64,000 nt of DNA, from contig SCUI01000010.1 in assembly GCA_004297225.1 (NCBI GenBank), forward strand, positions 582,687 through 646,686, in the 5' to 3' direction. The position numbers and the translations under genes are program-made. Below the pieces are notes generated by a model that was not told the origin of the DNA, made no database searches, and saw nothing but the letters and a program-made list of their open reading frames with translations. Positions 44,713 through 56,990 of the stretch are shown in pieces (position 1 is the first letter of the stretch; each line of letters starts with the position of its first letter). Origin of the DNA: Lysobacteraceae bacterium (lineage in GTDB: Bacteria > Pseudomonadota > Gammaproteobacteria > Xanthomonadales > Xanthomonadaceae).

Positions 44713-45830
44713 CACCAGTCCATCTGCATGAACCAGATCGCGGCGATCGCATCGAGCACGATCACCAGCGAGATCGTCTGCACCACGCTGGAGGTCGTGC
44801 GTTCGCCGACCGATTGCGCGGTGCCCTTCACCTGCAGGCCTTCCAGGCAGCCGATCAAGGCGATCACCAGCGCGAACACGGGCGCCTTCGACAGCCCGAC
44901 CACGAAATGCCGCAACTGCATCGTGTCCTCCATCCGCGCGAAATAGGCCTGCGGCGGAATGTCGAGCGCGAACGCGCCGACCGACATGCCTCCGAGCAGG
45001 CCGGCGATGTCGGCGATGAAGCTGAGCAGCGGCAGCATCACCAGCAGCGCCAGCAGGCGCGGGATCACCAGCAGGTCCACCGGGTCCAGGCCCAGGGTGC
45101 GGATGGCGTCGACTTCCTCGCGGCTGACCATGGCGCCGATCTGCGCGGTGAAGGCGCTGGCGGTGCGGCCGGCGAGCACGATCGAGGTCAGCAGCACGCC
45201 GAATTCGCGCAGGAAGGCGATGTTGACCAGCTCGACCACGTAGATGGTCGCGCCGAAGTCGGCGAGGATGTTGGCGCCGAGGAAGGCGATCACCGCGCCG
45301 ACCAGGTAGGACAGCAGCGCCACCAGCGGCACCGCGTCGAGGCCGGCCTGCTCCATGTGGAAGACGGTCGCGGTGGGGCGGAAGCGCCGCGGCTCGCGCA
45401 CCATGCGCAGCATCTTCCACAGGTTCTCGCCGAGGAAGCTGACCAGCGCGACGATCTCGCGCCAGTTGTCGGCCACGGCGAAGCCCAGGCGGCCGAGCGC
45501 GGCGGCGAAGCCGAATTCGCGCCGCATCCTGGGGCGGTCGTCGGCCACGTCCTCGATCGCCGCGACCAGCGCGTGGTGGTCGCCGCGGAAGGTGAAGCAG
45601 GCGAAGTCCAGCTCCTGGCGCCGGGCGAAGCGCAGCAGCTGCAATACACCGAGCGAATCCAGGCGTTCGACGCCGCTGGCGTCCAGGCAACGCACCGACC
45701 CCGGGATGTCGCGCAGCGCCGCGGCGATCGCCGGTGCCTGCGCGAGCGTCCAGCTGCCCTGCAGGCGGGCGATGGCCGGGTCGGTGTCGCCGTCCGCGAC
45801 GCTTGGCGTGGAGTGGCTGGCGGCAACCAT
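44712..45830 (-). CDS. MlaE-like lipid ABC permease with N-terminal STAS domain
   Basis: The 372-residue protein has a cytoplasmic STAS-like domain (about residues 15-110; SVRCLDASGVERLDSLGVLQLL) fused to an MlaE permease (about 120-372), with five to six membrane helices and motifs GANILADFGATIYVVEL, LTSIVLAGRTASAFTAQIGAM and EEVDAIRTLGLDPV. In Escherichia coli the STAS protein is a separate subunit (MlaB), so this is a natural fusion seen in many bacteria. It is the first gene of the operon. A TATCCT sequence 6 bp before the ATG could make it leaderless. Confidence 0.92.
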   Translation of the reverse strand: MVAASHSTPSVADGDTDPAIARLQGSWTLAQAPAIAAALRDIPGSVRCLDASGVERLDSLGVLQLLRFARRQELDFACFTFRGDHHALVAAIEDVADDRPRMRREFGFAAALGRLGFAVADNWREIVALVSFLGENLWKMLRMVREPRRFRPTATVFHMEQAGLDAVPLVALLSYLVGAVIAFLGANILADFGATIYVVELVNIAFLREFGVLLTSIVLAGRTASAFTAQIGAMVSREEVDAIRTLGLDPVDLLVIPRLLALLVMLPLLSFIADIAGLLGGMSVGAFALDIPPQAYFARMEDTMQLRHFVVGLSKAPVFALVIALIGCLEGLQVKGTAQSVGERTTSSVVQTISLVIVLDAIAAIWFMQMDW

Positions 45831-45866
45831 GGCGCGAGGATACAGACTCCCGCGCGCGTGCGTGCG

Positions 45867-47162
45867 ATGCTTCCGGTCATGCAAGGCACCGTCGCCCCCC
45901 CGTCTCCCGTCGCACAGGCCGCGGTCCCGCCCGCCGTGGCGGATTACGCCACGCGCGTCGCCTTCGTGGTCGAACTGGCCGAACACCTGCACCGCTACGG
46001 CACCACCGCGCAGCGCCTGGAAGGCGCGCTGGTCGCGGTGGCGGGCGAGCTGGGCCTCGAATGCGAGCCGATGTCCAACCCGACCGGCATGGTGCTCAGC
46101 TTCAGCGACCCGCGGCGACCGCCGGGCCTGAGCGACATCACCCGGGTGATCCGGCTGCCGCCTGGCGATACCGACCTGGCCAAGCTGTGCGAAGCCGACC
46201 GCATCGCCGAGGAAGTGGTGGCGGGGCGCCTGGGACTGGCCGAGGGGCATGCCGCGCTGGTCGCGCTCGAGGTCCCGCCGGGCCGGCGGGTGAACGCCGC
46301 GATGGTGTTCGGCTTCGGTCTTGCCGCCGCCGCGATCGCCGGCCTGCTGCGCCTGCCGTGGCTGGACATCGCCACCGCCGGTCTCACCGGCGTGCTGATC
46401 GGACTGCTCGAACTGGCTTCGCGCGGGCGCCCGCAGATGCGCGAGGCGGGCGAGGCACTGGCGGCGTTGGCAGCGGGATTCGTCGCGATCGCCGTGGCCA
46501 CGTTCGTCGCGCCGCTCAACCTCAACACGGTGATCATCGCCGCGTTGATCGTGCTGGTGCCCGGCATGAGCCTGACCAACGCGGTGAACGAACTCACCAG
46601 CCAGCACCTGGTGTCCGGGACCGCGCGCTTCGCCGGCGCCATGGCCACGCTGCTCAAGCTCACGGTCGGCAGTGCGCTGGCGCTTGCGCTGGCGCACATG
46701 GCCGGCATCGAGCCGCAGGTGCGGGCGCTGCGTCCGCAGCCGGCGGTGGTCGAGTTCTCGGCGATGGTGCTGGCCGCGTTCTCGTTCGCGCTGCTGTTCC
46801 GCGCGCAGGCGCGCGACTATCCGCTGGTGATGATGGCGGCGGTGTGCGGCTACCTGGTGTCGCGGCTGGGCGGCGAAGCCTGGGGCAGCCCGGTCGGCAT
46901 CTTCCTTTCCGCGTTGCTGCTCACCGCGGGCGGCAACGCCTACGCGCGCTGGGCGAAACGGCCCGGCGCGCTGGTGCGCGTGCCGGGCATCCTGATGCTG
47001 GTGCCCGGCAGCGCCAGCCTGCGCGGGGTCATGAACCTGGTGCAGCAGCAGGATGCGGCGCTGGGGCAGGCGGCGGCCCTTGGCGTGCTGAACATCCTGC
47101 TGGCGCTGGTCGCCGGGCTGTTGTTCGGCAACCTGTTGCTGCCGACGCGCCGGAACCTTTGA
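45867..47162 (+). CDS. ThrE-family threonine/serine exporter-like protein
   Basis: This 431-residue inner-membrane protein fuses the two ThrE parts: a soluble N-terminal region (to about residue 130; YATRVAFVVELAEHLHRYGTTAQRLEGAL) and ten or so membrane helices, with LVPGMSLTNAVNELTSQHLVSGTARF in the first bundle and a second bundle ending LVPGSASLRGVMNL. These match amino-acid exporters of the ThrE group. The start is uncertain between ATG 45867 and ATG 45879. It ends next to the stop codon of the convergent H-NS gene without any spacer. Confidence 0.87.
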   Translation: MLPVMQGTVAPPSPVAQAAVPPAVADYATRVAFVVELAEHLHRYGTTAQRLEGALVAVAGELGLECEPMSNPTGMVLSFSDPRRPPGLSDITRVIRLPPGDTDLAKLCEADRIAEEVVAGRLGLAEGHAALVALEVPPGRRVNAAMVFGFGLAAAAIAGLLRLPWLDIATAGLTGVLIGLLELASRGRPQMREAGEALAALAAGFVAIAVATFVAPLNLNTVIIAALIVLVPGMSLTNAVNELTSQHLVSGTARFAGAMATLLKLTVGSALALALAHMAGIEPQVRALRPQPAVVEFSAMVLAAFSFALLFRAQARDYPLVMMAAVCGYLVSRLGGEAWGSPVGIFLSALLLTAGGNAYARWAKRPGALVRVPGILMLVPGSASLRGVMNLVQQQDAALGQAAALGVLNILLALVAGLLFGNLLLPTRRNL

Positions 47163-47519
47163 TTACTTGATCAGGAAGTCGTCGGGCTTCCTGCCCTTGG
47201 TGGTCAGCGCCGCCATCCATCGCGGCTGCTTGCCGCGGCCGGTCCAGGTTTCCTTCGGGTTGGCCGGGTTCCGGTATTTGGGCGCGACCTTCTTCTTCGT
47301 GGCCTTGCGGGGCGCGGCGGCCTTGCGCGCCTTCGGCGCGCCCTTGGCGGCGCCGAACAGTTCCTCGATGCCGTAGCCCTCGGACTTCGCCAGCGCGACG
47401 AGCTTGCGGCGCACCGTCGCCGCCGGCTTGCGCTTGCCCAGCACGGTCTTGCGCTTCTTCGCCTTGCTGATCAGCGCGTCCAGTTCCCTGGCGGACAAAC
47501 GTTCGATCTGGATGGTCAT
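47163..47519 (-). CDS. H-NS family nucleoid-associated protein
   Basis: This 118-residue protein has an N-terminal helical oligomerisation region (IERLSARELDALISKAKKR), a Lys/Ala-rich linker, and the C-terminal DNA-binding motif YRNPANPKETWTGRGKQPRWM, the core signature of H-NS proteins. It would bind curved AT-rich DNA and silence acquired genes; xanthomonads carry several such proteins. A GGAG lies 6 nt upstream of the ATG at 47519. The TTGAAT/TATGAT promoter just upstream is convincing. Confidence 0.9.
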   Translation of the reverse strand: MTIQIERLSARELDALISKAKKRKTVLGKRKPAATVRRKLVALAKSEGYGIEELFGAAKGAPKARKAAAPRKATKKKVAPKYRNPANPKETWTGRGKQPRWMAALTTKGRKPDDFLIK

Positions 47520-47574
47520 CGCGGCTCCATGAATATGTCGGGGAAATGCGCGGGATAATCGCTGCGCCGCCCCG

Positions 47575-47602
47575 ATCATAATCAACGCGCCGCCCGATTC
47601 AA
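47575..47602 (-). promoter_or_regulatory. Sigma-70-like promoter of the H-NS gene
   Basis: On the minus strand TTGAAT (47597-47602) and TATGAT (47575-47580) are separated by 16 bp. The -35 overlaps the proS stop codon. Predicted transcription start near 47568, giving a leader of about 48 nt. Confidence 0.5.
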
Positions 47603-49302
47603 AATCCGAGGCGCTGCCGCAGTGAATCCCGGTCGAGGTTTTCCGATTCGGTCGACGCGCGCGAACGATATTCAAACGTACCCGCTTCCAGCCCGCGCGC
47701 CGAGACCACCACGCGGTGCGGGATGCCGATCAGCTCGATGTCGGCAAGCATCGGGCCGGGGCGCAGGCCGCGGTCGTCCAGCGCGACCTCCGCGCCGGCG
47801 TCCTGCAGCTCGCGATACAGCGCCTCGGCGGCCTCGACCACCGCGGGATCCTGCTTCGGGTTGATCACGCATACCGCGACCTGCCAGGGCGCCATCGCCG
47901 CCGGCCAGCGGATGCCGGCCTCGTCGTGGTTCTGCTCGATCGCCGCGGCGACGATGCGCGACACGCCGATGCCGTAGCAGCCCATCAGCGGATGCACCGG
48001 CTTGCCGTTGGCGTCGAGCACGGTGCAGTCCATCGCCTTCGAATAACGGTCGCCCAGCGCGAACACGTGGCCGACCTCGATGCCGCGCGCCAGCGCCAGC
48101 ACGCCCTTGCCGTCGGGCGACGGATCGCCGGCGACGACCTGGCGGATGTCCGCGACCAGCGCCGGCTCGGGCAGGTCGCGTCCCCAGTTGACCCCGGCCA
48201 GGTGCAGGCCGGCGGCGTTCGCGCCGACGACGAAGTCGGCCATCGCGGCGACGCTGCGGTCGGCGACGATGGTGATGGCCTTGCGCGGTGCGACCGGTCC
48301 GAGGAAACCCGGCTCGCTGCCGAGGTGCTCCAGGATCTCGGCCTCCGTGGCCATGCGGTAATCGGCCAGCCCGGGCAGCTTGGCGAGCTTGATCTCGTTC
48401 ACCGAGTGGTCGCCGCGCACCAGCGCCAGCACGAAGCCGGTGTCCTCGTCGCCCACCAGCGCGACCGACTTCACCGTGCGCGCCAGCGGGATGCCGAGCA
48501 GCGCGGCGACGTCCTCGCAGGTCTTCTGCACCGGCGTGTCCACCTTGCGCATCGCCTCCGCGGCGGCCGGGCGTTCGCCCGGCGCCAGCGCCTCGGCCAG
48601 TTCGACGTTCGCCGCGTAGTCGGACCCATCGCAGAAGGCGATCGCGTCCTCGCCGGAGTCCGCCATCACGTGGAATTCGTGCGAGGCGCTGCCGCCGATC
48701 GCGCCGGTATCGGCGAACACCGCGCGGAAATGCAGGCCCAGGCGGGTGAAGATCCGGCCGTAGGTGTCGTACATGTTGCGGTATTCCGCGGCCAGCGACG
48801 CCTCGTCCAGGTGGAACGAATACGCGTCCTTCATCAGGAACTCGCGCGAGCGCATCACGCCGAAGCGCGGGCGGATCTCGTCGCGGAACTTCACCTGGAT
48901 CTGGTACAGGTTGATCGGCAGCTGCCTGTAGCTGGCCAGTTCGTGGCGCGCGAAGTCGGTGACCACTTCCTCCGCGGTCGGGCCGTAGCAGTACCAGCTT
49001 TCCTTGCGGTCGCGGATCTTCAGCAGCTGGCCGCCGAACTTCTCCCAGCGCCCGGTCTCCTGCCACAGCTCGGCCGGCTGGATGGTTGGCATCAGCAGCT
49101 CGATCGCGCCGGCGCGGTCCATTTCCTCGCGCACCACCGCCTCGACCTTGCGCAGCACCCGCAGGCCCAGCGGCGACCATGTGTACACGCCCGCGGCGAG
49201 CTTGCGCAGCATGCCGGCCTTGAGCATCAGCTTGTGGCTGGCGACCTCGGCGTCGGCCGGGGTTTCCTTGACGGTACGGAGATGGAACTGCGACAGGCGC
49301 AT
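47599..49302 (-). CDS. proS: Prolyl-tRNA synthetase
   Basis: Class II synthetase of the bacterial type with the INS editing domain (about residues 225-400), 567 residues. It starts [20 protein letters not shown]. Motif 2 is [26 protein letters not shown] (split over residues about 135-165) and motif 3 contains [21 protein letters not shown]. The C-terminal anticodon-binding domain has [22 protein letters not shown]. The ATG at 49302 is the family start; the upstream open frame is not part of the gene. It is divergent from pssA. Confidence 0.97.
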   Translation of the reverse strand: MRLSQFHLRTVKETPADAEVASHKLMLKAGMLRKLAAGVYTWSPLGLRVLRKVEAVVREEMDRAGAIELLMPTIQPAELWQETGRWEKFGGQLLKIRDRKESWYCYGPTAEEVVTDFARHELASYRQLPINLYQIQVKFRDEIRPRFGVMRSREFLMKDAYSFHLDEASLAAEYRNMYDTYGRIFTRLGLHFRAVFADTGAIGGSASHEFHVMADSGEDAIAFCDGSDYAANVELAEALAPGERPAAAEAMRKVDTPVQKTCEDVAALLGIPLARTVKSVALVGDEDTGFVLALVRGDHSVNEIKLAKLPGLADYRMATEAEILEHLGSEPGFLGPVAPRKAITIVADRSVAAMADFVVGANAAGLHLAGVNWGRDLPEPALVADIRQVVAGDPSPDGKGVLALARGIEVGHVFALGDRYSKAMDCTVLDANGKPVHPLMGCYGIGVSRIVAAAIEQNHDEAGIRWPAAMAPWQVAVCVINPKQDPAVVEAAEALYRELQDAGAEVALDDRGLRPGPMLADIELIGIPHRVVVSARGLEAGTFEYRSRASTESENLDRDSLRQRLGF

Positions 49303-49383
49303 GGGGCGGGCTCGACGGGTCGGGGCCGGCGTCGGCGCCGGCGAAAAAGAACCCTCATTCTGCCACGCGGGCGGGCACTGCCC

Positions 49384-49389
49384 TAAACT
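49384..49389 (+). promoter_or_regulatory. -10 element of pssA, predicted leaderless
   Basis: TAAACT ends 6 bp before the ATG at 49396, so transcription would begin on the A of the start codon. No strong -35. Confidence 0.42.
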
Positions 49390-49395
49390 CGGGGC

Positions 49396-50166
49396 ATGGA
49401 AGAAAGCCGCGAACCCGATCCAGGCCAGCCGCGCCCGCGCGGGATCTACCTGTTGCCGAACCTGTTCACCACCGGCGGCCTGTTCGCGGGCTTTTTCGCC
49501 ATCATCGCCGCGTCCCAGGGCCGGTTCGAAGCCGCCTGCGTGGCGATCTTCGTCGCCGCGGTGCTCGACGGGGTGGACGGGCGGGTGGCACGCCTGACCA
49601 ACACCCAGAGCGAATTCGGCGTCCAGTACGACTCGCTGGCCGACCTGATCAGCTTCGGCATGGCGCCGGCGCTGGTGATGTACTACTGGGCGCTGTCCAC
49701 CTACCGGCTGGACGGCATCACCATCGGCCGCATCGGCTGGCTCGCGGCCTTCGTCTACGCTGCGTGCGCGGCGTTGCGGCTGGCACGGTTCAACTCGCAG
49801 GTGGCGCAGGTGGACAAGCGCTGGTTCATCGGCCTGGCCAGCCCGGCCGCGGCGGGACTGATGGCGAGTTTCGTCTGGACCGCCCACGACTTCGGACTGG
49901 TCGGCCGCGAGCTGCGCCATGTCGCCCTCGCGGTGACCGTCATCGCGGGCCTGCTGATGGTCAGCCGCCTGCGCTACAGCAGCTTCAAGGGTGGTGGCGG
50001 GCTGCGCGGCGAGCGCGTGCCGTTCTGGGCGATGGTCGCGGCGCTGCTGGTGCTGGTCGCGCTGGTCCTGGACCCGCCGCGCGTGCTGCTGGCGGCGGCG
50101 GTGCTGTATGCGCTGTCCGGACCGTTCGCGTGGCTCTGGCGTCGTCGCCGCGGGCGGGGCGCCTGA
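49396..50166 (+). CDS. pssA: CDP-diacylglycerol-serine O-phosphatidyltransferase
   Basis: Integral membrane enzyme making phosphatidylserine, precursor of phosphatidylethanolamine. The CDP-alcohol phosphatidyltransferase motif is spread over DGVDGRVAR and, after an FGVQYD spacer, DSLAD. It has about seven membrane helices, begins with [20 protein letters not shown] and is 256 residues long. The start is the ATG at 49396. It is followed directly by the holD-like gene and rimI. Confidence 0.94.
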   Translation: MEESREPDPGQPRPRGIYLLPNLFTTGGLFAGFFAIIAASQGRFEAACVAIFVAAVLDGVDGRVARLTNTQSEFGVQYDSLADLISFGMAPALVMYYWALSTYRLDGITIGRIGWLAAFVYAACAALRLARFNSQVAQVDKRWFIGLASPAAAGLMASFVWTAHDFGLVGRELRHVALAVTVIAGLLMVSRLRYSSFKGGGGLRGERVPFWAMVAALLVLVALVLDPPRVLLAAAVLYALSGPFAWLWRRRRGRGA

Positions 50167-50168
50167 GC

Positions 50169-50408
50169 ATGTGGGATCCGTTCCAGCGCGAGGTGCTGGC
50201 CGAACTCGGGCTGGTGCCGCATGCGCTGGCGCTGGCCGATGATCCGATGGTGGATGCGTTGCTGCGCGCGGCAGGGCGCGACCGTGCCGCGGCGGATGCC
50301 GCGGTCGTGCTGCGTGGCATGCCCGATCCCGCGAGCCTGCGCGGCAATCCCTCCGCCAAGCGCGCGCTGTGGCCGCGGTTGCGGCGGTTGCGCCGCGGGC
50401 GCGCATGA
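50169..50408 (+). CDS. holD: Very short DNA polymerase III psi subunit-like protein
   Basis: Putative psi subunit (79 residues). It reads [19 protein letters not shown] at the N-terminus, [13 protein letters not shown] in the middle, and [20 protein letters not shown] near the end. These align with Escherichia coli HolD segments RRDWQLQQLGI, DPLVSDVLRAL and LTDLRANPTARAALWQQI, but the middle beta region is shortened (E. coli psi is 137 residues). The gene lies upstream of rimI and overlaps its ATG (ATGA), as holD-rimI do in enterobacteria. HolC, its partner, is also in this window at 53849. The identification is from memory of HolD and needs structural checking. Confidence 0.65.
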   Translation: MWDPFQREVLAELGLVPHALALADDPMVDALLRAAGRDRAAADAAVVLRGMPDPASLRGNPSAKRALWPRLRRLRRGRA

Positions 50409-50878
50409 ACGCGCGCACCGCCGCCGACCGTCCGCAGACCTCGCTGCGTGCGATGCGCGAGGACGATCTCGACCTGGTGATGTCGATCGAGCGCGAGGCC
50501 TATCCGTTCCCGTGGACGCGCGGCATCTTCCGCGACTGCCTGCGCGCCGGGTATCCCGCCTGGATCCACGAGCATCGCGGCGATGCGATCGGCTATGCGG
50601 TGATCAGCCTCGCCGCCGGCGAGGCGCACATCCTCAACCTGTGCACCGCGCCCGAGGCGCAGGGGCGCGGCCACGGCCGGCAACTGCTGCGCCACGTGCT
50701 GCACATGGCGCGCGACCGCGGCGCGCAGAGGGTGTTCCTGGAAGTACGGCCTTCGAACGAAAACGCGATCGCGCTGTACCACGGCGAAGGCTTCAACGAG
50801 ATCGGCCGCCGCCCGCGCTACTACCCCGCCATCGGCGGCCGCGAGGACGCGATCGTCATGGCCATCGAACTGTTGTGA
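50405..50878 (+). CDS. rimI: Ribosomal protein S18 alanine N-acetyltransferase RimI
   Basis: GNAT acetyltransferase of 157 residues that acetylates the N-terminus of S18. It has [21 protein letters not shown], the acetyl-CoA site [20 protein letters not shown], and [29 protein letters not shown] split in the C-terminal part. The ATG at 50405 overlaps the holD-like stop (ATGA). The [11 protein letters not shown] and [11 protein letters not shown] features are specific to RimI. Confidence 0.92.
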   Translation: MNARTAADRPQTSLRAMREDDLDLVMSIEREAYPFPWTRGIFRDCLRAGYPAWIHEHRGDAIGYAVISLAAGEAHILNLCTAPEAQGRGHGRQLLRHVLHMARDRGAQRVFLEVRPSNENAIALYHGEGFNEIGRRPRYYPAIGGREDAIVMAIELL

Positions 50879-51015
50879 GACGCAGGACGCGGATTACGCG
50901 GACAACAGCCGATAAACACGGATCAAGAGAGTAATGGATCACCGCGATCGTGCAGGTCGCCGGAATCCACTACTCCTGATCCGCTTTCATCCGCGTAATC
51001 CGCGTCCTGCGTTTC
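50877..51015 (+). repeat. Inverted-repeat element between rimI and valS
   Basis: The outer arms 50877-50902 and 50990-51015 are 26-bp inverted repeats with one mismatch; the inner 22 bp (50881-50902 with 50990-51011) match perfectly. The core contains GCGGATTACGCGGA. It sits exactly between two convergent genes. It could be a transcription-stopping hairpin, a small non-autonomous mobile element, or both; it encodes no protein. Confidence 0.8.
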
Positions 51016-51018
51016 GCC

Positions 51019-53811
<2,793 letters not shown>

Positions 53812-53825
53812 CGTTGGAATTCGGT

Positions 53826-53852
53826 TGTAGGAGCGGCGCGAGCCGCAATCAC
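53826..53852 (+). repeat. REP-like repeat between valS and holC
   Basis: TGTAGGAGCGGCGCGAGCCG followed by CAATCAC, with a GCGGC/GCCGC hairpin. This form of repeat is common in xanthomonads and pseudomonads. It lies in the 37-bp gap upstream of valS and just runs into the holC stop. Confidence 0.7.
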
Positions 53853-54271
53853 ATGTCGTGCTTGTTCACGTCGAAGCCCCGCGACTTGTATTGCTTCCAG
53901 CGCTCGCGCAGGGGACCGCGCGCGGATTCGTCGGCGGGGACCACCTCGAGCACGCGCTCGAAGCCGCCGTCCACCGCGCCGTCGCGCAGGTTGATCAGCA
54001 ACGGGCGCAGGGGCACGTCCATGTCCGGCGTGGCGATCAGCACCGGGGTGAGTTCGTCTTCCTCGTCGCCGGCGATCTGGTGCGCGACGTAGGCGTCATC
54101 GTCGAACGACCACAGCAAGTCGTCCAGCGCCTCGGCCTGCTGGCGATCGCGCGCCAGCACCAGCGTCGGCTGCCCGGAGTCGTGCGCCTTGCGCGCCAGC
54201 TCGCAAACCAGCCGCAGCGGCTCCTCGCGGAAACGCGGCTTGCCGACCAGGTAGAAATCGGCGCGCGGCAT
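53849..54271 (-). CDS. holC: DNA polymerase III chi subunit
   Basis: Chi subunit of the clamp loader, linking psi and single-stranded-DNA-binding protein. The 140-residue protein has [13 protein letters not shown] at the start, [33 protein letters not shown] and PLLINLRDG spread through its alpha/beta fold, and a [16 protein letters not shown] end. The pepA-holC-valS order, with 3 bp between pepA and holC, is as in Escherichia coli. Its expected partner is the short psi-like protein at 50169. Confidence 0.92.
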   Translation of the reverse strand: MPRADFYLVGKPRFREEPLRLVCELARKAHDSGQPTLVLARDRQQAEALDDLLWSFDDDAYVAHQIAGDEEDELTPVLIATPDMDVPLRPLLINLRDGAVDGGFERVLEVVPADESARGPLRERWKQYKSRGFDVNKHDM

Positions 54272-54274
54272 CCC

Positions 54275-55774
54275 TTAGCCGCAGCGGTCGAGCAGCCACT
54301 GCGACAGCAGGCCGACGGGGCGGCCAGTGGCCATGCCCATCTTGCCGTCGCCATTGGCCACGCCGGCGATGTCCAGGTGCGCCCAGCGCTGGCCCTCGGT
54401 GAAGCGCGACAGGAAGCAGCCCGCGGTGATCGCGCCGGCCCAGCGGCCGCCGATGTTGTAGACGTCGGCGAACTGCGAATCGAGCATGCCCTGGTATTCG
54501 TCCCAGAGCGGCAGGCGCCAGGCGCGGTCGAAGGTGGCCTCGCCGGCAGCGAGCAACTCGTTCGACAGGTCGTCGTGCTTGCTCATCAACCCGGTGGCGT
54601 ACTTGCCCAGCGCGACCACGCAGGCGCCGGTCAGCGTGGCCACGTCCAGCAGCGCGGCCGGCTCGAAGCGCTGCGCGTAGGTCAGCGCGTCGCACAGGAT
54701 CAGCCTGCCCTCGGCGTCGGTGTTGCCGACCTCGATGGTCTTGCCGGACATCGAGGTGAGCACGTCGGAAGGGCGGTAGCTGTTGCCGTCGGGCATGTTC
54801 TCCACGGCCGCGGCGATGCACACCAGGTTCACCGGCAACTGCATCCCGGCGGCGGCGACGAAGGTGCCGAGCACCGTCGCGGCGCCGCACATGTCGTATT
54901 TCATCTCCTCGATCCCGCCCTGGGTCTTGAGGTTGATGCCGCCGGTGTCGAAGGTGATGCCCTTGCCGACCAGCACGTAGGGCTTGCTGTCCTTGCCGGC
55001 GCCGTCGTACTTCATCACCACCAGCTGCGGCGGGTTGGCCGAGCCTTGCGACACCGCGAGCAGCGAACCCATGCCCAGCGCGCGCATCTCCTCGCGATCG
55101 AGGACCTCGCACGAGACCTTGCCGCCGACCCGCGCCGCCAACTCGCGGCCCTGCTGGGCCACGTAGGACGGGTTGCAGACGTTCGGCGGCAGGTTGCCCA
55201 GTTCGCGGGCGAAGGCCACGCCCGCGGCGATGGCCTGGCCCTGCGCCAGCGCCTGCGCGTCGCCGGCACCGCTGGCGCTGCCTGCCAGGGCCAGCGACTT
55301 CAACCCGGTTTCCTCGCGGCGCTTGTTCTTCGCCCCCAGCGTCGAGGTGTAGCGGTAGCAGGCGTGGTCGCTGGCGATCACCGCCTGGCGGATGTTCCAG
55401 GCGCTGTCGCGCCCGGGCACCGGCACTTCGGTGAGGGCCAGCAGGGCGCTGCCCGAAGGGCCGGTCTTCAGCGCCCGCGCGGCGTCGCCGATCGCCTTCA
55501 GGTATTGCGGCACCCCGAACTTGCCGGGCTCGCCCAGGCCCACGACCAGCACGCGCGGTGCGGCCACGCCGGCGAGGTCGTGCAGCATCGCGGCCTTGCC
55601 GGTCTTGCCGCTGAGGTCGCCGCGCCCGGCCAGGGCGCGCAGCCGTCCGCCGGAGGCCGCGTCGATCGCCTGCGCCGACGGCGTGAAGGTCGCGTCCGCG
55701 AAGACGCCGACGACCACGCAATCCACCTTGGCGGCAACGGGCGTTTCGCGGCTCAGGCTCGATTCGAGGGTCAT
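54275..55774 (-). CDS. pepA: Leucyl aminopeptidase (PepA)
   Basis: M17 zinc aminopeptidase of 499 residues. The C-terminal catalytic domain has [15 protein letters not shown], with metal-binding Lys and Asp, [11 protein letters not shown] and the signature [14 protein letters not shown]. PepA also acts in recombination and transcription as a DNA-binding protein in Escherichia coli. It is the first gene of the leftward pepA-holC-valS operon and divergent from lptF. Confidence 0.95.
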   Translation of the reverse strand: MTLESSLSRETPVAAKVDCVVVGVFADATFTPSAQAIDAASGGRLRALAGRGDLSGKTGKAAMLHDLAGVAAPRVLVVGLGEPGKFGVPQYLKAIGDAARALKTGPSGSALLALTEVPVPGRDSAWNIRQAVIASDHACYRYTSTLGAKNKRREETGLKSLALAGSASGAGDAQALAQGQAIAAGVAFARELGNLPPNVCNPSYVAQQGRELAARVGGKVSCEVLDREEMRALGMGSLLAVSQGSANPPQLVVMKYDGAGKDSKPYVLVGKGITFDTGGINLKTQGGIEEMKYDMCGAATVLGTFVAAAGMQLPVNLVCIAAAVENMPDGNSYRPSDVLTSMSGKTIEVGNTDAEGRLILCDALTYAQRFEPAALLDVATLTGACVVALGKYATGLMSKHDDLSNELLAAGEATFDRAWRLPLWDEYQGMLDSQFADVYNIGGRWAGAITAGCFLSRFTEGQRWAHLDIAGVANGDGKMGMATGRPVGLLSQWLLDRCG

Positions 55775-55817
55775 GCAGGGTTCCAGTCAGGTTCCGGGGG
55801 AAGTCGGAGGCTTTCCG

Positions 55818-55823
55818 TACAAT
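55818..55823 (+). promoter_or_regulatory. -10 element upstream of lptF
   Basis: TACAAT lies in the 121-bp divergent region between pepA and lptF, 72 bp before the lptF start. No convincing -35. Confidence 0.4.
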
Positions 55824-55895
55824 GACGGCGCGCATTCCATTGAAGCCGGACAATTCTAAGGCAAGCCTGCTGCAATCCCCCAGCCAAGGACCCCG

Positions 55896-56990
55896 ATGCC
55901 CCTGCTCGACCGCTACCTCCTGCGCGAATTCGGGCAGGCCACCTTCGCAGCACTGGTGGTGTTGCTCATGGTCAGCCTCGGGGGGCTGTTCGCCAACGTG
56001 CTGGCGCAGATCGCCAGCGGCCGGGTCCCGGCGGCGCTGATGCTGTCGCAGCTGGGGCTGCAGACCGTGCGCTACCTGCCGCTGATCCTGCCGCTGGGGT
56101 TGATGCTGGGCCTGTTGCTGGCGGTGGGCCGGCTGTATCGGGACGCGGAAATGCCGGTGTTCGGCTCGATCGGCGTCGGCCCGCGGCGGATGCTGCGGCC
56201 GCTGATGCTGCTGGTGCTGCCGGTGGTGGGCGTGATCGCCGCGATCTCGCTCTGGCTCGGCCCCTTGGCCAAGGCCACTTCGGTGGCGCTGATCGCCGAG
56301 AGCAACCGCAACGTGCTGGTCGCGGGATTGCAGGCAGGTCGCTTCACCGAGCTGCCGGGGGGTGGTGGCGTGGTGTACGTCGGCTCGATGTCCACCGACG
56401 GCAAGCGGATGGACCGGATCTTCGTGTATCGCCAGTCGAGCGATCGCCTGGACGTCACCACCGCGCACACCGCGGTCGCCAGCCAGGATGGCGAGGACCG
56501 TTACCTGCGGCTGCAGGATGGTTTCCGGGTCGAAGGTCCGCGCACCAGCGGCCGCGATTTCCGCCTGATGCGCTACGCCGCCAACGACCTGATGCTGCCG
56601 CGCCGGCAGTCGGACGACGACGCCGCGCACGATCCCGAGGCGATGAGCACGCCCGCGCTGTTGCGCGAGCCGGGCCCCGAGGCGCGCGCGCAGTTGCATT
56701 ACCGGATCGCGCCGCCGCTGCTTGCACTGGCCTTCGCCCTGCTGGCGGTGCCGCTGGCGCGCAGTCCGCCACGGCAATCGCGCTACGGGCGGGTGCTGCT
56801 CGGGTTCCTCGCCTACCTGGTCGGCATGAACCTGACCATGCTCGGCACCGACTGGCTCGCCGCCGGCAAGCTGCCGATGGCGGCCGGACTGTGGTGGCTG
56901 GTGCTGCCGCTGCTGGCGCTGGGCGCCTGGATGTACTTCAACGACGGGCGCCCGCGCCAGCCGCTGCGCGCGCCGTGGAGGCAGGCATGA
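55896..56990 (+). CDS. lptF: LPS export ABC permease LptF
   Basis: Inner-membrane subunit of the Lpt machine that extracts LPS for transport to the outer membrane. The 364 residues have six membrane helices around a periplasmic beta-jellyroll (about residues 130-260). It begins MPLLDRYLLREFGQATFAAL and includes LPLILPLGLMLGLLLAVGRLYRDAEM (split across helix 2-3), the coupling helix region. ATGA overlap couples it to lptG. The O-antigen genes nearby feed into the same export route. Confidence 0.93.
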   Translation: MPLLDRYLLREFGQATFAALVVLLMVSLGGLFANVLAQIASGRVPAALMLSQLGLQTVRYLPLILPLGLMLGLLLAVGRLYRDAEMPVFGSIGVGPRRMLRPLMLLVLPVVGVIAAISLWLGPLAKATSVALIAESNRNVLVAGLQAGRFTELPGGGGVVYVGSMSTDGKRMDRIFVYRQSSDRLDVTTAHTAVASQDGEDRYLRLQDGFRVEGPRTSGRDFRLMRYAANDLMLPRRQSDDDAAHDPEAMSTPALLREPGPEARAQLHYRIAPPLLALAFALLAVPLARSPPRQSRYGRVLLGFLAYLVGMNLTMLGTDWLAAGKLPMAAGLWWLVLPLLALGAWMYFNDGRPRQPLRAPWRQA

